The notes below the pieces were generated by a model, which saw only the letters and a program-made list of their open reading frames with translations, ran no database searches and was not told the origin of the DNA. A stretch of 64,000 bases of DNA, from assembly GCF_017872975.1 (NCBI RefSeq), contig NZ_JAGGJP010000013.1, positions 25,251 to 89,250 on the forward strand, written 5' to 3'. Shown here piece after piece: positions 8,073 through 16,238 of the stretch (its first letter is position 1; each line of letters opens with the position of its first letter). A program made the position numbers and the translations under genes. Origin of the DNA: Rubellimicrobium aerolatum. GTDB taxonomy: Bacteria > Pseudomonadota > Alphaproteobacteria > Rhodobacterales > Rhodobacteraceae.

Positions 8073-8996
8073 ATGACCCTGTTTCGTGGCCTTTCCGCCT
8101 TTCCCCTGACGCCGACCGACGCCGCTGGCCATGTGCAGGTGGAGGCCCTGGGCCGCGTCTTGGAGCGCATCGCGGCAGCCGGAGCGGACTCCGTGGGCCT
8201 TCTGGGCAGCACGGGGGCCTACGCCTACCTCACCCGGCCCGAGCGGCGACTCGCCGTCGAGGCCGCCGTGGACTGCCTGCGCGGCCGGACGCCCCTCGTC
8301 GTGGGCGTGGGGGCGCTTCGCACCGACGAGGCGGTGGCGCTCGCGCGGGACGCCGAGGAGGCCGGGGCCGATGGCCTGCTGCTCGCGCCCATGTCCTACC
8401 AGCCCCTCACCGAGGGGGAGGTCCACCGCCTCGTGCTGGACGTGGCCGGGGCTGTCGGCCTGCCGCTCTGCCTTTACAACAACCCCGGCACGACACGCTT
8501 CACCTTCAGCCCGGGCCTCATCGCCGAGCTGGCCCAGGTGCCCGGCGTCGCGGCCGTGAAGATGCCCCTGCCGGGGGACGGCGACGTCGCCGGCGAGATC
8601 GCCCGCCTGCGCGGGATGGTGCCCCCGGGCTTCGTCATCGGCCACAGCGGCGACTGGGGCGCGGCCGACGCGCTCCTTGCTGGCAGCGACGCCTGGTTCA
8701 GCGTGGTGGCGGGCCTGCTGCCCGAGCCCGCGCTCCGGCTCACGCGGGCGGCCCAGGCGGGCGACGCCGAGGAGGCCCGGCGGATCGACGCGGCCTTCGC
8801 GCCGCTCTGGTCGCTCTTTCGCCAGTTCGGCAGCTTCCGCATCATGTACGCCCTGGCGGACGCGCTGGGGCTGGGCCGGTGGGAGCCGCCGCGCCCCCTC
8901 CTGCCCCTCGGGCCGGAGGTCCGGGCGCGCCTGGACAAGGCGCTGGACCGGATCGCGGCCCTCTCCCCCCTCACCCCAGCCCAAGGTGCCTCATGA
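8073..8996 (+). CDS. Dihydrodipicolinate synthase-superfamily lyase
   Basis: A 307-residue TIM-barrel aldolase of the DapA/NanA superfamily. The phosphate-binding-like GSTGAYAYL (about residues 47-55), the YNNPGTTRF motif containing the catalytic Tyr, and the Schiff-base Lys in AAVKMPLP (about residue 166) are all in place. The GSTG..YL motif differs from the GTTGE of DapA and the GSTGE of NanA, so the substrate is unknown; a 2-keto acid aldolase or dehydratase role is possible. Its stop overlaps a LysE-type exporter gene by 4 bp, so the two may handle the same amino acid-like compound. Confidence 0.85.
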   Translation: MTLFRGLSAFPLTPTDAAGHVQVEALGRVLERIAAAGADSVGLLGSTGAYAYLTRPERRLAVEAAVDCLRGRTPLVVGVGALRTDEAVALARDAEEAGADGLLLAPMSYQPLTEGEVHRLVLDVAGAVGLPLCLYNNPGTTRFTFSPGLIAELAQVPGVAAVKMPLPGDGDVAGEIARLRGMVPPGFVIGHSGDWGAADALLAGSDAWFSVVAGLLPEPALRLTRAAQAGDAEEARRIDAAFAPLWSLFRQFGSFRIMYALADALGLGRWEPPRPLLPLGPEVRARLDKALDRIAALSPLTPAQGAS

Positions 8997-9643
8997 TCGA
9001 CTCTCACCAGTTCGCCCTGTTCCTCGCCGCCGCCCTCCTGCTCGCCGCGACGCCGGGGCCGGGGATCTTCTACGTGGCCGCTCGCACCCTGTCGGGCGGA
9101 CGGGCCGAGGGGGTCGCCTCGAGCTTCGGCACGGGCCTGGGCGGGCTCGTGCACGTGACGGCCGGAGCCGTGGGGGTGTCGGCCCTGGTGCTGGCCTCGG
9201 CCCAGCTCTTCACGGCGCTCAAGCTCCTGGGCGCGGCCTACCTGGTCTGGATCGGGGTCCGCACGATCCTGGCCGCTCGTCGGGACGCGCAGGCCATCGC
9301 CGAGGGTTTGGAGCCCGCGCCGCCCGTGGGCGCGCGGCGCGCCTTCCGCGAGGGGGTCGTCGTGGAGGCGCTGAACCCCAAGACGGCGGCGTCCTTCCTG
9401 GCCTTCCTGCCGCAGTTCTTGGACGTGGGGGCGGGCCACGTGGCGCTCCAATGCGCCATCCTGGGCGTGACCTCCGTCACCCTGAACACGCTGGCCGACC
9501 TCGTGGTGGCCGTGGTGGCGGGCCGCGCGCAGGAGGGCCTGGGCGCCCGGCCCGGACTCGTGCGCCGGCTGCGCGAGGCCTCGGGCGGGGCCATGGTCGT
9601 CCTGGGCCTAGGCCTGATGCTCGCGCGGCGGCCGGCGAGCTGA
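8993..9643 (+). CDS. LysE/RhtB-family amino-acid exporter
   Basis: Inner-membrane exporter of about 216 residues with roughly six membrane spans. The N-terminal FLAAALLLAATPGPGIFYVAARTLSGGRAEGVASSFG region, with its TPGP motif, is diagnostic for the LysE/RhtB family, and the LNPKTAASFLAFLPQF motif sits after the third span. The start ATG at 8993 overlaps the upstream lyase stop (ATGA). Threonine, homoserine or related amino acids are typical substrates of the family; the substrate here is not determined. The longer open frame that begins at 7343 is a read-through shadow. Confidence 0.92.
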   Translation: MIDSHQFALFLAAALLLAATPGPGIFYVAARTLSGGRAEGVASSFGTGLGGLVHVTAGAVGVSALVLASAQLFTALKLLGAAYLVWIGVRTILAARRDAQAIAEGLEPAPPVGARRAFREGVVVEALNPKTAASFLAFLPQFLDVGAGHVALQCAILGVTSVTLNTLADLVVAVVAGRAQEGLGARPGLVRRLREASGGAMVVLGLGLMLARRPAS

Positions 9644-9663
9644 TCGCAGACGTCTTGCCCTGG

Positions 9664-10443
9664 TCAGGGCACGACCGGCCGCCTCACCGCCTGATAGAGC
9701 CGCCGCGTGGCCCGGTCGCCGATGGAGCCCTCCCGCGTGACCGTCGCGGCCGGGTTCAAGACGAAGGCCACCAGCACCGACGGCTCGACGGCCCGGATCG
9801 TCACGTCCACCGGGGCCGTCACCAGGGCGGACTCGGCCTCCCCGAGCCGCTCCCCCTCGGCCTCGACCGCGCCCGAGTAGACGTAGGCGTAGGTGCTCCA
9901 GCCCGGCCGCGACGGCAGCGCGACCGACTGGCCGGCGTCCAAGCGCAGGTCGTGAAGATACACGTCGTTGCGGACGACAAAGGGGCTGTCGGTGCCCTCT
10001 GGCCCGACAAGGAGGCGCCAGGCGTTCGGCGTGGGGTCCGGGAGCGGGCCGTGCTGGAGCATGGGCTCCAGATCGACCTCATGCGGGCGCACGAAGATCT
10101 GGAGCATCCGCAGGGGCGGATCGGAGGGAAGCGTGCGCTCCTCGTGCCAGAACTCCCGCCCGGCGTTCATCACCAAGAGGTGCCCGGCGTCGGTGACGAG
10201 CCTGCCGTGCGTGCGGTCGTCGTGGCGCATGACGCCTTCGGGCACCCAGGAGATGATCTCGTCCTGCACGTGCGGGTGCATCCCGATCAGCGTGCCGGGG
10301 GCCATGAAGGACTCGGCCACCGCCGCGAGCGGCCCGTGGCCGTGGTCGTCCCCCTCGGGCAGCGCCAGGCCCGGCATGGCGACGCGGACCACGAACTGAC
10401 CTTGGTCGATGACGGCCGGGGACCGGCCGAGCTTGCGGAACAT
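9664..10443 (-). CDS. Pirin-family cupin protein
   Basis: A 259-residue bicupin. The N-terminal cupin carries the metal-binding pirin motif HPHVQDEIISWVPEG and a later His/Glu pair (MNAGREFWHEE). Bacterial pirins are often quercetinase-like or redox-related, but the exact activity is unknown. It lies downstream of the FMN reductase on the same strand with a gap of 65 bases. Pirin, flavin reductase and HxlR regulator together form a common quinone or electrophile-stress arrangement. Confidence 0.9.
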   Translation of the reverse strand: MFRKLGRSPAVIDQGQFVVRVAMPGLALPEGDDHGHGPLAAVAESFMAPGTLIGMHPHVQDEIISWVPEGVMRHDDRTHGRLVTDAGHLLVMNAGREFWHEERTLPSDPPLRMLQIFVRPHEVDLEPMLQHGPLPDPTPNAWRLLVGPEGTDSPFVVRNDVYLHDLRLDAGQSVALPSRPGWSTYAYVYSGAVEAEGERLGEAESALVTAPVDVTIRAVEPSVLVAFVLNPAATVTREGSIGDRATRRLYQAVRRPVVP

Positions 10444-10508
10444 GGGACGCCTCCTCGGGCGAGGTGGAAGGGACCGGCCGGAGCCGATCCCGGCCGGATG
10501 GGGGTGCG

Positions 10509-11120
10509 TCAGGCCGCCTGCTGGGCGGCGTCAGCCTCGCGGGCCTGCTTGAGGACGCGGGCGTACCAGGACACCTGGTCCAGCATCTCCTTGAGGGAAC
10601 CCGCGAGCATCCCCTCGATGGCTTCCATGGGCTCGGGGTTGGGGTTGTAGGCCGAGACGCGGAAGAAGTCCGAGCCCCCGATGTGGACGCCGCCCCGCAC
10701 CGGGACCATCTGCGACTCGATGCCGATCAGGCGCAGGTGCTCGACCGCGCGAGCCGCGCCCACGCTGCCGTAGCCGATGGTGCCCATGGGCTTGGTGCGC
10801 CAGGCCGAGTAGTTCTGGTCGAAGGCGTTCTTGAGCGCCCCGGTAATCGAGCGGTTGTATTCGGCGACAAGGAACACGTAGCCGTCGAAGCCCGCGACCG
10901 TTTCCTGCCAGCGCACCACGCGCGGGTCGGTGGCGGGCATGAAGAAGTCCGAGGCCGGGGCGTCGAAGACGGGCAGGTCGAAGTCCCGTAGGTCCACGAG
11001 CTCTACCTCGATGTCGTCGCGCTCCCGCATCTTCGCCAGCGCCCACTGGGCAGGCTTGTCGGCCCAGCGGGCCTGACGGGTGGAGGAGATGATAAGGGCG
11101 ATGCGGGGCTTCTGAGCCAT
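10509..11120 (-). CDS. NADPH-dependent FMN reductase family protein
   Basis: Flavodoxin-like reductase of about 203 residues. The FMN phosphate-binding loop is IISSTRQARWADKPAQW, and the middle motif VAEYNRSITGALKNAFDQ with the following GTIGYGSVGAARAVEHLR is typical of the ArsH/SsuE/azoreductase-like group. The start at 11120 (MAQKPRIAL) follows AGGAAGC by 8 bases, while an upstream in-frame ATG at 11144 has no ribosome site. It is divergent from the HxlR regulator and is probably controlled by it. Confidence 0.9.
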   Translation of the reverse strand: MAQKPRIALIISSTRQARWADKPAQWALAKMRERDDIEVELVDLRDFDLPVFDAPASDFFMPATDPRVVRWQETVAGFDGYVFLVAEYNRSITGALKNAFDQNYSAWRTKPMGTIGYGSVGAARAVEHLRLIGIESQMVPVRGGVHIGGSDFFRVSAYNPNPEPMEAIEGMLAGSLKEMLDQVSWYARVLKQAREADAAQQAA

Positions 11121-11184
11121 GATGCTTCCTGTGGTGGGGGACACCGCCCGGCCCTTGTGTCAGGGCCAAGTCGGTATAGATTTG

Positions 11185-11196
11185 TGACTGAGGTCA
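11185..11196. promoter_or_regulatory. Dyad operator candidate for HxlR regulator
   Basis: TGAC-TGAG-GTCA, a perfect 4-bp dyad with a 4-base spacer, sits in the 94-bp divergent region between the FMN reductase and the HxlR gene. It lies 19 bases ahead of the HxlR start, in AT-richer sequence. HxlR-type repressors bind short dyads in such intergenic regions and are often released by quinones or aldehydes. Binding here is inferred. Confidence 0.45.
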
Positions 11197-11214
11197 AAAT
11201 AGGCACCGACCCAG

Positions 11215-11646
11215 ATGGCGCAAGAAGGCACAACGTTGATACCGGGGCACAGGGAGAGCACCACCGAGGACACCAGCGTGGAGGACCTCCTCCACTCCCA
11301 GCCCTGCCAGGCCGTCGCGGGCACCCTCTCTCTCGTGGGCAACAAGTGGTCGGTGATCGTCGTCATGCTGCTGGCCGAGCGGCCGCGCCGGTTCAACGAG
11401 CTCAAGCGCTCCATTGGCGACGTGTCCCAGCGGATGCTCACGCTCACCCTGCGCGAGCTGGAGCGGGAAGGCCTGGTGTCCCGCACGGTGTTCCCGACCA
11501 TCCCGCCCCGGGTGGACTACGCGCTCACCGACCTTGGCCACTCGCTCAAGGAGCCGGTGAACGCCCTGGGGCTCTGGGCTATCCGGAACCAGTCGGCGCT
11601 GGCGGAGGCACGGCTGAGGTTCGACGCACAGGGTAAGGCCGCATGA
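11215..11646 (+). CDS. HxlR-family winged-helix transcriptional regulator
   Basis: A 143-residue regulator. The CQAVAGTLSLVGNKWSVIVVMLL stretch and RRFNELKRSIGDVSQRMLTLTLRELEREGLVSRTVFPTIPPRVDYALTDLG are the HxlR winged-helix signature. The single Cys near residue 31 is at the place of the redox-sensing Cys of YodB/HypR-type members. It is transcribed away from the FMN reductase-pirin pair, which is likely its target. The IS1182-type element starts about 20 bases after its stop. Confidence 0.92.
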   Translation: MAQEGTTLIPGHRESTTEDTSVEDLLHSQPCQAVAGTLSLVGNKWSVIVVMLLAERPRRFNELKRSIGDVSQRMLTLTLRELEREGLVSRTVFPTIPPRVDYALTDLGHSLKEPVNALGLWAIRNQSALAEARLRFDAQGKAA

Positions 11647-11666
11647 CGTTCTGACCTTTGGTGCAG

Positions 11667-13314
11667 AATTCTTGGATGCCGTTGAAGAACTCGAGCTTGA
11701 GCGACGGCTGACCCCGTGATTCCCTTTGTGTGAGCGGCAGGGAGGGGCGGGGCCATGATGGGGCGTCTGGTCGAGCGGGCTCAGCTCTTCTACGAGTTCA
11801 GCCTGGAGCGGCACATGCCGGCGGAGCACCTGCTCAGGCGCCTGGACGCGGCGCTGGACCTGTCTTGGCTCAGGGCTGAACTGGCGCCCTTCTACAGCGC
11901 GATCGGCCGGCCCTCGATCGACCCCGAGCTGATGATCAGGATGCTGCTGGTGGGCTACTGCTACGGGGTGCGGTCCGAGCGGCGGCTCTGCGACGAGGTC
12001 CACCTGAACCTGGGCTATCGCTGGTTTTGCCGCCTGGGCCTTGATGGCGCCGTCCCCGACCACTCGACCTTCTCCAAGGCGCGGCACGGCCGGTTCCGCG
12101 AGGCCGAAGTGTTCCGCCGCGTGTTTGAGCGCGTGGTCGGAGCCTGCATGGGCGTAGGCCTCGTGGGCGGCGAGGGCTTCGCGATCGACGCGTCGGTCAT
12201 CGAGGCGGATGCGAGCTACGCGCAGCGGGTCGAGGGACCCACGCTGCCGCCCGAGCGGGCCGACCCGGCGAGCGCCACGCGGCCCGTGCGGGAGTACCTG
12301 GCGGCGCTTGATGTGGCCGCGGCTCGGGTGGCTGGCGCCGTGGACGGAATGGACGGGCAGGACCAGCCCGAACGCCTTGCGGCCGAGCCGGCGCCGGCGA
12401 AGTCGCTCTCCCTCACCGATCCGGCCGCGGCCTGGACCTCCAAGGGCGCCCGCAAGGCCTCGTTCGCTTACGCGGTCAACTACCTGGTGGATCTCAAGCG
12501 CGCCATCATCGTGGACACGCAGGCCTCGCCAGCGCGCTGGACCGAAGAGGTGGCCACCACCGCCCTGATGATCGAGCGCACGCGAGAGCGCTTCGGCCTC
12601 CAGCCCTCCCGCCTCGCCGCCGACTCGGCCTACGGCTCAGGACGGCTCGTGGGCTGGCTTATGGCGCGCGGGATCGAGCCGCACGTGCCCCTGCTCGATC
12701 GCGTGACGCAGACCAAGGGCGTGCTCACCCGGGCCGCGTTCACCTTCGACCGCGAGCGCGACGTCTACATCTGCCCGGCCGGTCATGAGCTGGCCACCTC
12801 CGGCCACGTCGCCGCCGCCGGATTCAGGCAGTACCGGGCCAAGCCTACGGCCTGCGGCCCTTGCGCTCTCAAGCCACGATGCACCTCGGGCGTGGCGCGG
12901 CTGATCGGCCGCAACGTCCACGAGGACGAGCGCGAGCACGTCCGCCAGATCGCAGGCACCCCTGCGTTCAAGCGCTCAACCCGCGAGCGGCGAAAGGTCG
13001 AGATGCTGTTCGCCCACCTCAAGAGGAACCTCGGCCTGAGGCGGCTCAGGCTCCGTGGCCCGACCGGCGCCGGCGACGAGTTCCTCCTCGCCGCCACCGC
13101 CCAGAACCTCCGCAGGCTCGCCCGAAGCCTAGCCGCGCCGCCTCCGGCGAGCGCGACGGCCCCGGCCTGAGCTGGCCGGACGACCTGGAGCGGCAACTCC
13201 ACCCGCCCGAGGCGGAGGACCACAGGCGACCCAGCACCTACGAGGCCCGTCAGAGCCCCTGACCGGGCCCCCAAGCGCCACCCGACCGGCCTTTTTCCAC
13301 GGAATCCTTGAATT
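11667..13314 (+). mobile_element. IS1182-family insertion sequence, about 1.65 kb
   Basis: Ends are defined by imperfect terminal inverted repeats at 11667-11689 and 13292-13314; 18 of 23 positions match, with the shared blocks AATTC, GGAT, CCGT and GAA. One complete transposase gene lies between them. No target duplication is evident beside these ends, so the exact outer borders may be a few bases off. The element sits immediately downstream of the HxlR gene. Confidence 0.8.
11755..13170 (+). CDS. IS1182-family transposase
   Basis: A 471-residue DDE transposase. The N-terminal DUF772-type domain is clear (PSIDPELMIRMLLVGYCYGVRSERRLCDEVHLNLGYRWFC and PDHSTFSKAR), and the first catalytic Asp lies in GEGFAIDASVIEADAS. 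The later AADSAYGSGRLVGWL holds the second Asp. The C-terminus carries a Cys cluster (CGPCALKPRC) and the ERRKVEMLFAHLKRNLGLRRLRLRG Glu region. The gene appears intact and full length. Confidence 0.95.
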   Translation: MMGRLVERAQLFYEFSLERHMPAEHLLRRLDAALDLSWLRAELAPFYSAIGRPSIDPELMIRMLLVGYCYGVRSERRLCDEVHLNLGYRWFCRLGLDGAVPDHSTFSKARHGRFREAEVFRRVFERVVGACMGVGLVGGEGFAIDASVIEADASYAQRVEGPTLPPERADPASATRPVREYLAALDVAAARVAGAVDGMDGQDQPERLAAEPAPAKSLSLTDPAAAWTSKGARKASFAYAVNYLVDLKRAIIVDTQASPARWTEEVATTALMIERTRERFGLQPSRLAADSAYGSGRLVGWLMARGIEPHVPLLDRVTQTKGVLTRAAFTFDRERDVYICPAGHELATSGHVAAAGFRQYRAKPTACGPCALKPRCTSGVARLIGRNVHEDEREHVRQIAGTPAFKRSTRERRKVEMLFAHLKRNLGLRRLRLRGPTGAGDEFLLAATAQNLRRLARSLAAPPPASATAPA

Positions 13315-13382
13315 GTTAGCCGGTGAGCGCGTGGATGGCGGGGTCGGAGGGGCAGTCCGAACCGCGGCGGCGGCCGTTCCGG

Positions 13383-13413
13383 GCGCCCCGCCCGGACGAA
13401 CCGGGCGGGGCGC
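13383..13413 (-). terminator. Strong GC hairpin after DUF736 gene
   Basis: A perfect 13-bp stem (13383-13395 with 13401-13413) and a 5-base loop, 10 bases beyond the stop of the minus-strand DUF736 gene. No T-run follows on the minus strand, so this may be a 3' end stabiliser or Rho-assisted site rather than a classical intrinsic terminator. Confidence 0.5.
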
Positions 13414-13423
13414 GGCGCGGGCC

Positions 13424-13747
13424 TCAGTCCTCGCGCCGCTCGCTCGGCCGCGACCAGATCAGCCGGTAGCCCTCGCCGTCCTCGCCCTCGACGAGGTTGG
13501 CGAACACCGGGGCGGCGAAGCTCGGGTCGTCGAGCTTGAGGGCGAGGTAGGCGCGGCCCCCTTGCGAGGTCTTGGTCCAGCCCGCGCCGATCTCGGCCGC
13601 GCCCACGAACACGCGGTGGGTGGGGGCGCTGTCGCTCGCGCGCGTCTCCGCGGGCACGATGCGGACGCGTTTGGCCTGCACGCCGAGGGTGACGATCTCG
13701 CCGGTGTAGGCGTCGCCGGTCTTGCGGAAGGTGCCGATGGTGGCCAT
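13424..13747 (-). CDS. DUF736 family protein
   Basis: A 107-residue protein, MATIGTFRKTGDAYTGEIVTL...GWTKTSQGGRAYLALKLDDPSF...RLIWSRPS, which is the complete DUF736 family fold; such small proteins are common on alphaproteobacterial plasmids and have no assigned biochemical role. The start at 13747 is set by AAGGAGA 8 bases upstream. A longer in-frame extension to 14314 has no start signal. A broken inverted copy of its 3' half lies at 14180-14348. Confidence 0.92.
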   Translation of the reverse strand: MATIGTFRKTGDAYTGEIVTLGVQAKRVRIVPAETRASDSAPTHRVFVGAAEIGAGWTKTSQGGRAYLALKLDDPSFAAPVFANLVEGEDGEGYRLIWSRPSERRED

Positions 13748-14179
13748 GGGGTGTCTCCTTGCTCCAGATCCTCGAGCCCGCGACCGCCGCGGCCTCGATG
13801 GGGATCGACCGGCCGGAGGCGCGGCCCGGCGCACCCCGCCCCGGGCGGGGCCTGACGGCCAAGGAGGGCTTTGTTGGCGCGCGAGGAAGGGCCCTGCGGC
13901 CTGGGGAAGAAAGCCCGACGCCGCCGTTGCGCCCGCGGCCCCGAGGCGCAGCCGTCCTTGGGCCAGATCCCCCCATCGACGAGGCCACGGCGGTCGCGGG
14001 AGACGGATCACGGCAAAGCCCAGGAGACCGGACCCCGGCCCTCGGTCCCCCTCCGCACCGGCGGGCGCCAGCGCCCGGCCGAGCGCCGCCTCGGGGGACG
14101 GGCCAAGCGCGCCGTGTCCCGCCGGAGGACCTCCCGCGCCAGGGTTCCCCTCCCCCGCGTGCCTGTAGGCCCGGCCAGG
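13748..14179. other. Non-coding stretch between the two DUF736 copies
   Basis: About 430 bases of very GC-rich sequence. The open frames here have no ribosome sites or recognisable domains. The promoter and ribosome site of the minus-strand DUF736 gene must be at the left end. Nothing else is supported. Confidence 0.5.
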
Positions 14180-14348
14180 GTTCGGGTGGCGCGGGCTGGA
14201 CCAGGACCTCGCAGGGAGGTCGCGCCTACCTCGCCGACAAGGGCGACATGCCGAGCCGCGTCTCGGGGGTTCGGATGCCAAGACAAGGACGAACGAGGGC
14301 TCCCACCGGCTCATCGGGTCGCGGCCGAGCGGCCGGCGCGAGGACTGA
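14180..14348 (+). pseudogene. Broken inverted copy of DUF736 3' half
   Basis: On the plus strand, GWTRTSQGGRAYLADK (from about 14195) and, after frameshifts, RLIGSRPSGRRED followed by TGA at 14346 reproduce the C-terminal half of the intact DUF736 protein (GWTKTSQGGRAYLALK and RLIWSRPSERRED). The middle is scrambled and the N-terminal half is missing. The similarity continues past the stop into a GC-rich segment like the one after the intact gene, so an older duplication or inversion is likely. Confidence 0.75.
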
Positions 14349-14392
14349 GGCCCGTGTCGTGCCCGGCCCGGCCTGTCCGGGCGGGGCGCCCT

Positions 14393-14854
14393 CTACCGCC
14401 CGAGCAGGTCGCCCAGGGCGCGCCGCGCGTGCGCCTTGCGCCACCGCGTCCGCCGGTGCTCGGGGGCGTCGTGGAGCATGTGGCAGCGCTGGCAGAGCGC
14501 GGCGAGGTCGCGGGGGCCGTTGCGGCTGGGGTCATGCCGCAAGTGACAGCTCGCCAGCACCACCCGGGTGACGGGGAGCCAGGGGACGTGATCGAGACCG
14601 GCCAAGCTCGGCTGCCGCGCCTCCAGCACGGCGGGCGGGGCCAGGCCCCGCACCCGCCGGCCCCGGCCGTCGCGCCAAGTCGCTCGCTCCTCGTCCCACC
14701 AGGTGCCCGCGCCGTCGCCCAGGTGGACAACCTTGCGCCCGTGCGGCCGCCCGCAGCGCTCGCAGCGGCCTCGGGCCCGCCCGAAGCGGATGAGCCGCGA
14801 CAGCTCCGGCCAGTCGATGGGGTACAGCCAGCGGTTCTCAGGGGCGATCGGCAT
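14393..14854 (-). CDS. HNH-like zinc-binding protein
   Basis: A 153-residue protein beginning MPIAPENRWLYPIDWPELS, with Cys pairs CERCGRPHG and CQRCHMLHD and the central segment LASCHLRHDPSRN. The order Cys-X2-Cys, His-rich core, Cys-X2-Cys-H resembles HNH-type proteins frequently found on alphaproteobacterial plasmids and phages. A nuclease function is possible but the catalytic His-Asn-His is not unambiguous. It is on the same strand as DUF736, separated by the broken copy. Confidence 0.75.
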   Translation of the reverse strand: MPIAPENRWLYPIDWPELSRLIRFGRARGRCERCGRPHGRKVVHLGDGAGTWWDEERATWRDGRGRRVRGLAPPAVLEARQPSLAGLDHVPWLPVTRVVLASCHLRHDPSRNGPRDLAALCQRCHMLHDAPEHRRTRWRKAHARRALGDLLGR

Positions 14855-15183
14855 GGGGGCGAATCTGAGTCAGACGGGCCGGAATGCCAAGGGACGGCCG
14901 GGCGGGAACGCGGGTCCTGTGGCCTTGGCGCGTCCGCCCCGCCAGGGCCGACCCACCGCAGACCGCGCGAGGGGGACTGACCCAAGGACCGCTCCCGCGA
15001 GCCCCGAGCGGGACCTCGGCTGCGCCGTCCGCAGGCGGAGCCGAGCGGCTGGCTGTCTCAGGGTTTATCTCCGCGCCGCGCGAGCCAGATCAGGGGCAAC
15101 AACACCCCTCCAGGCGTCCTTCGGGTGCTCAACACTGAGGGGGTGATTTGTTTCGGGCCGTCCTGGTAGTCCGCTCTCCGAGG
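14855..15183. other. Intergenic region, no gene seen
   Basis: About 330 bases between the HNH-like gene and the VPLPA-CTERM gene. A hairpin can form near the right end (CACCCCTC at about 15105 with GAGGGGGTG near 15137) and could end transcription of the exported-protein gene. No protein is supported. Confidence 0.4.
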
Positions 15184-15852
15184 TCAGGCCCTGGCCCGTC
15201 TGCGACGCCACCCGAGCGCCCCGATCCCGGCCAGGGCCGCCCCCAGGAGCGTCACCGAGGCGGGAAGCGGCACCGGGGCTGGGACTGTGGTGGAGGCTGC
15301 CAGCCCGGCCTTCGGGAAGCGGCCGTGGACCTTCACGTCGAGGGTGGCGGGAGCTGTCCAGTACGTCTGGGTCCGGCCCATGACCCGCATGCGGCCCTCC
15401 TCGTAGAACAGCCAGAAGGGCAGGTTGCCGGTGCCGCCCGGGCTGAAGGCGCCGCCGAACTGCGTGATGTTCCCCTGGGTGTCCGTCTTCAGATAGACGC
15501 TCGCTACCTCTGGCTCGCCCCACGTCGCGCGGTAGCCCCGTCCCAGGCGGGCCGTCGCCGAAATCAGGGTGCCGGGATCGGACTCGTAGGCCGAGCGCGG
15601 CCCGTAGCTGTAGACCCCCCCTTGGCGGTAGAGGTTGGTGTAGTCGACGCTCACCAGGGACTCGAGGTCGAGACGGACCCGGACCCGGCCCGGCCCCTCC
15701 CGGCCGACCAGGCTCTGCGGTCGATAGGATAGGTAAGGCACCCACTGGAAGTCACCGACCGTGCTCACCTCGAAGGTGACGGGGACGGCATGGACGGGGG
15801 CGGCCATCCCGAGGACGGCGGCTAACATGAGGACGGCGGCGGGCAGCTTCAT
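15184..15852 (-). CDS. VPLPA-CTERM sorting-domain exported protein
   Basis: A 222-residue protein with an N-terminal signal peptide (MKLPAAVLMLAAVLGMAAPVHA) and a C-terminal sorting tag: VPLPASVTLLGAALAGIGALGW followed by RRRRARA. This VPLPA-CTERM tag is processed by an exosortase-type enzyme, and the proteins are surface or exopolysaccharide-associated. The middle part (VDYTNLYRQGGVYSYGP, GGTGNLPFWLFYEEG) looks like a beta-rich extracellular domain of unknown role. Such genes are usually chromosomal; no exosortase gene is in the window. Confidence 0.85.
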   Translation of the reverse strand: MKLPAAVLMLAAVLGMAAPVHAVPVTFEVSTVGDFQWVPYLSYRPQSLVGREGPGRVRVRLDLESLVSVDYTNLYRQGGVYSYGPRSAYESDPGTLISATARLGRGYRATWGEPEVASVYLKTDTQGNITQFGGAFSPGGTGNLPFWLFYEEGRMRVMGRTQTYWTAPATLDVKVHGRFPKAGLAASTTVPAPVPLPASVTLLGAALAGIGALGWRRRRARA

Positions 15853-16238
15853 TCCAGACTCCCAGGAGGCGACGCGTTAACCTTGCTCCCGCCCACGGGA
15901 CGGCCGTGCTCACCCTTTCGGCGTAGAAGGACGGAGGTCTTGAGCATGTTGGAGGAGCGGAGCCGATCTGGTGGAGCGCCATAGAACGGGCTTGGCATCC
16001 GCGCTGCGCAAGCTACCCCGGAGCGGCATCGGTTGGACGCGTCCGCAGGAGCGCGCGGTTGGCGGTTTGGACCGTGTGCTGCCGCATCTGATGGACCTAA
16101 CCGGGGAGGCGTAACAGCCTGGAGATGCCGTGAGGTGTCGCGCGGCCACTCCGGGTCGAGTTTTTTTGCCTCTCCCGGTCGGCTGGACGGCGCCGTGGTC
16201 AGTCGGCGGCGAGACCCTTGGCGTGGGCTCTGCTTACC
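15853..16238. other. Intergenic region, no gene seen
   Basis: About 390 bases upstream of the exported-protein gene and downstream of the next minus-strand gene. The open frames lack domains and ribosome sites. A T7 run at about 16160-16167 follows a GC-rich segment, but no clear stem was found. Confidence 0.4.

Noticed and set aside
8073..8996. Missing sialate lyase NanA
   Set aside because: Same superfamily, but the GSTGAYAYL motif and distance of 40 kb from the amino-sugar genes do not support NanA specifically.
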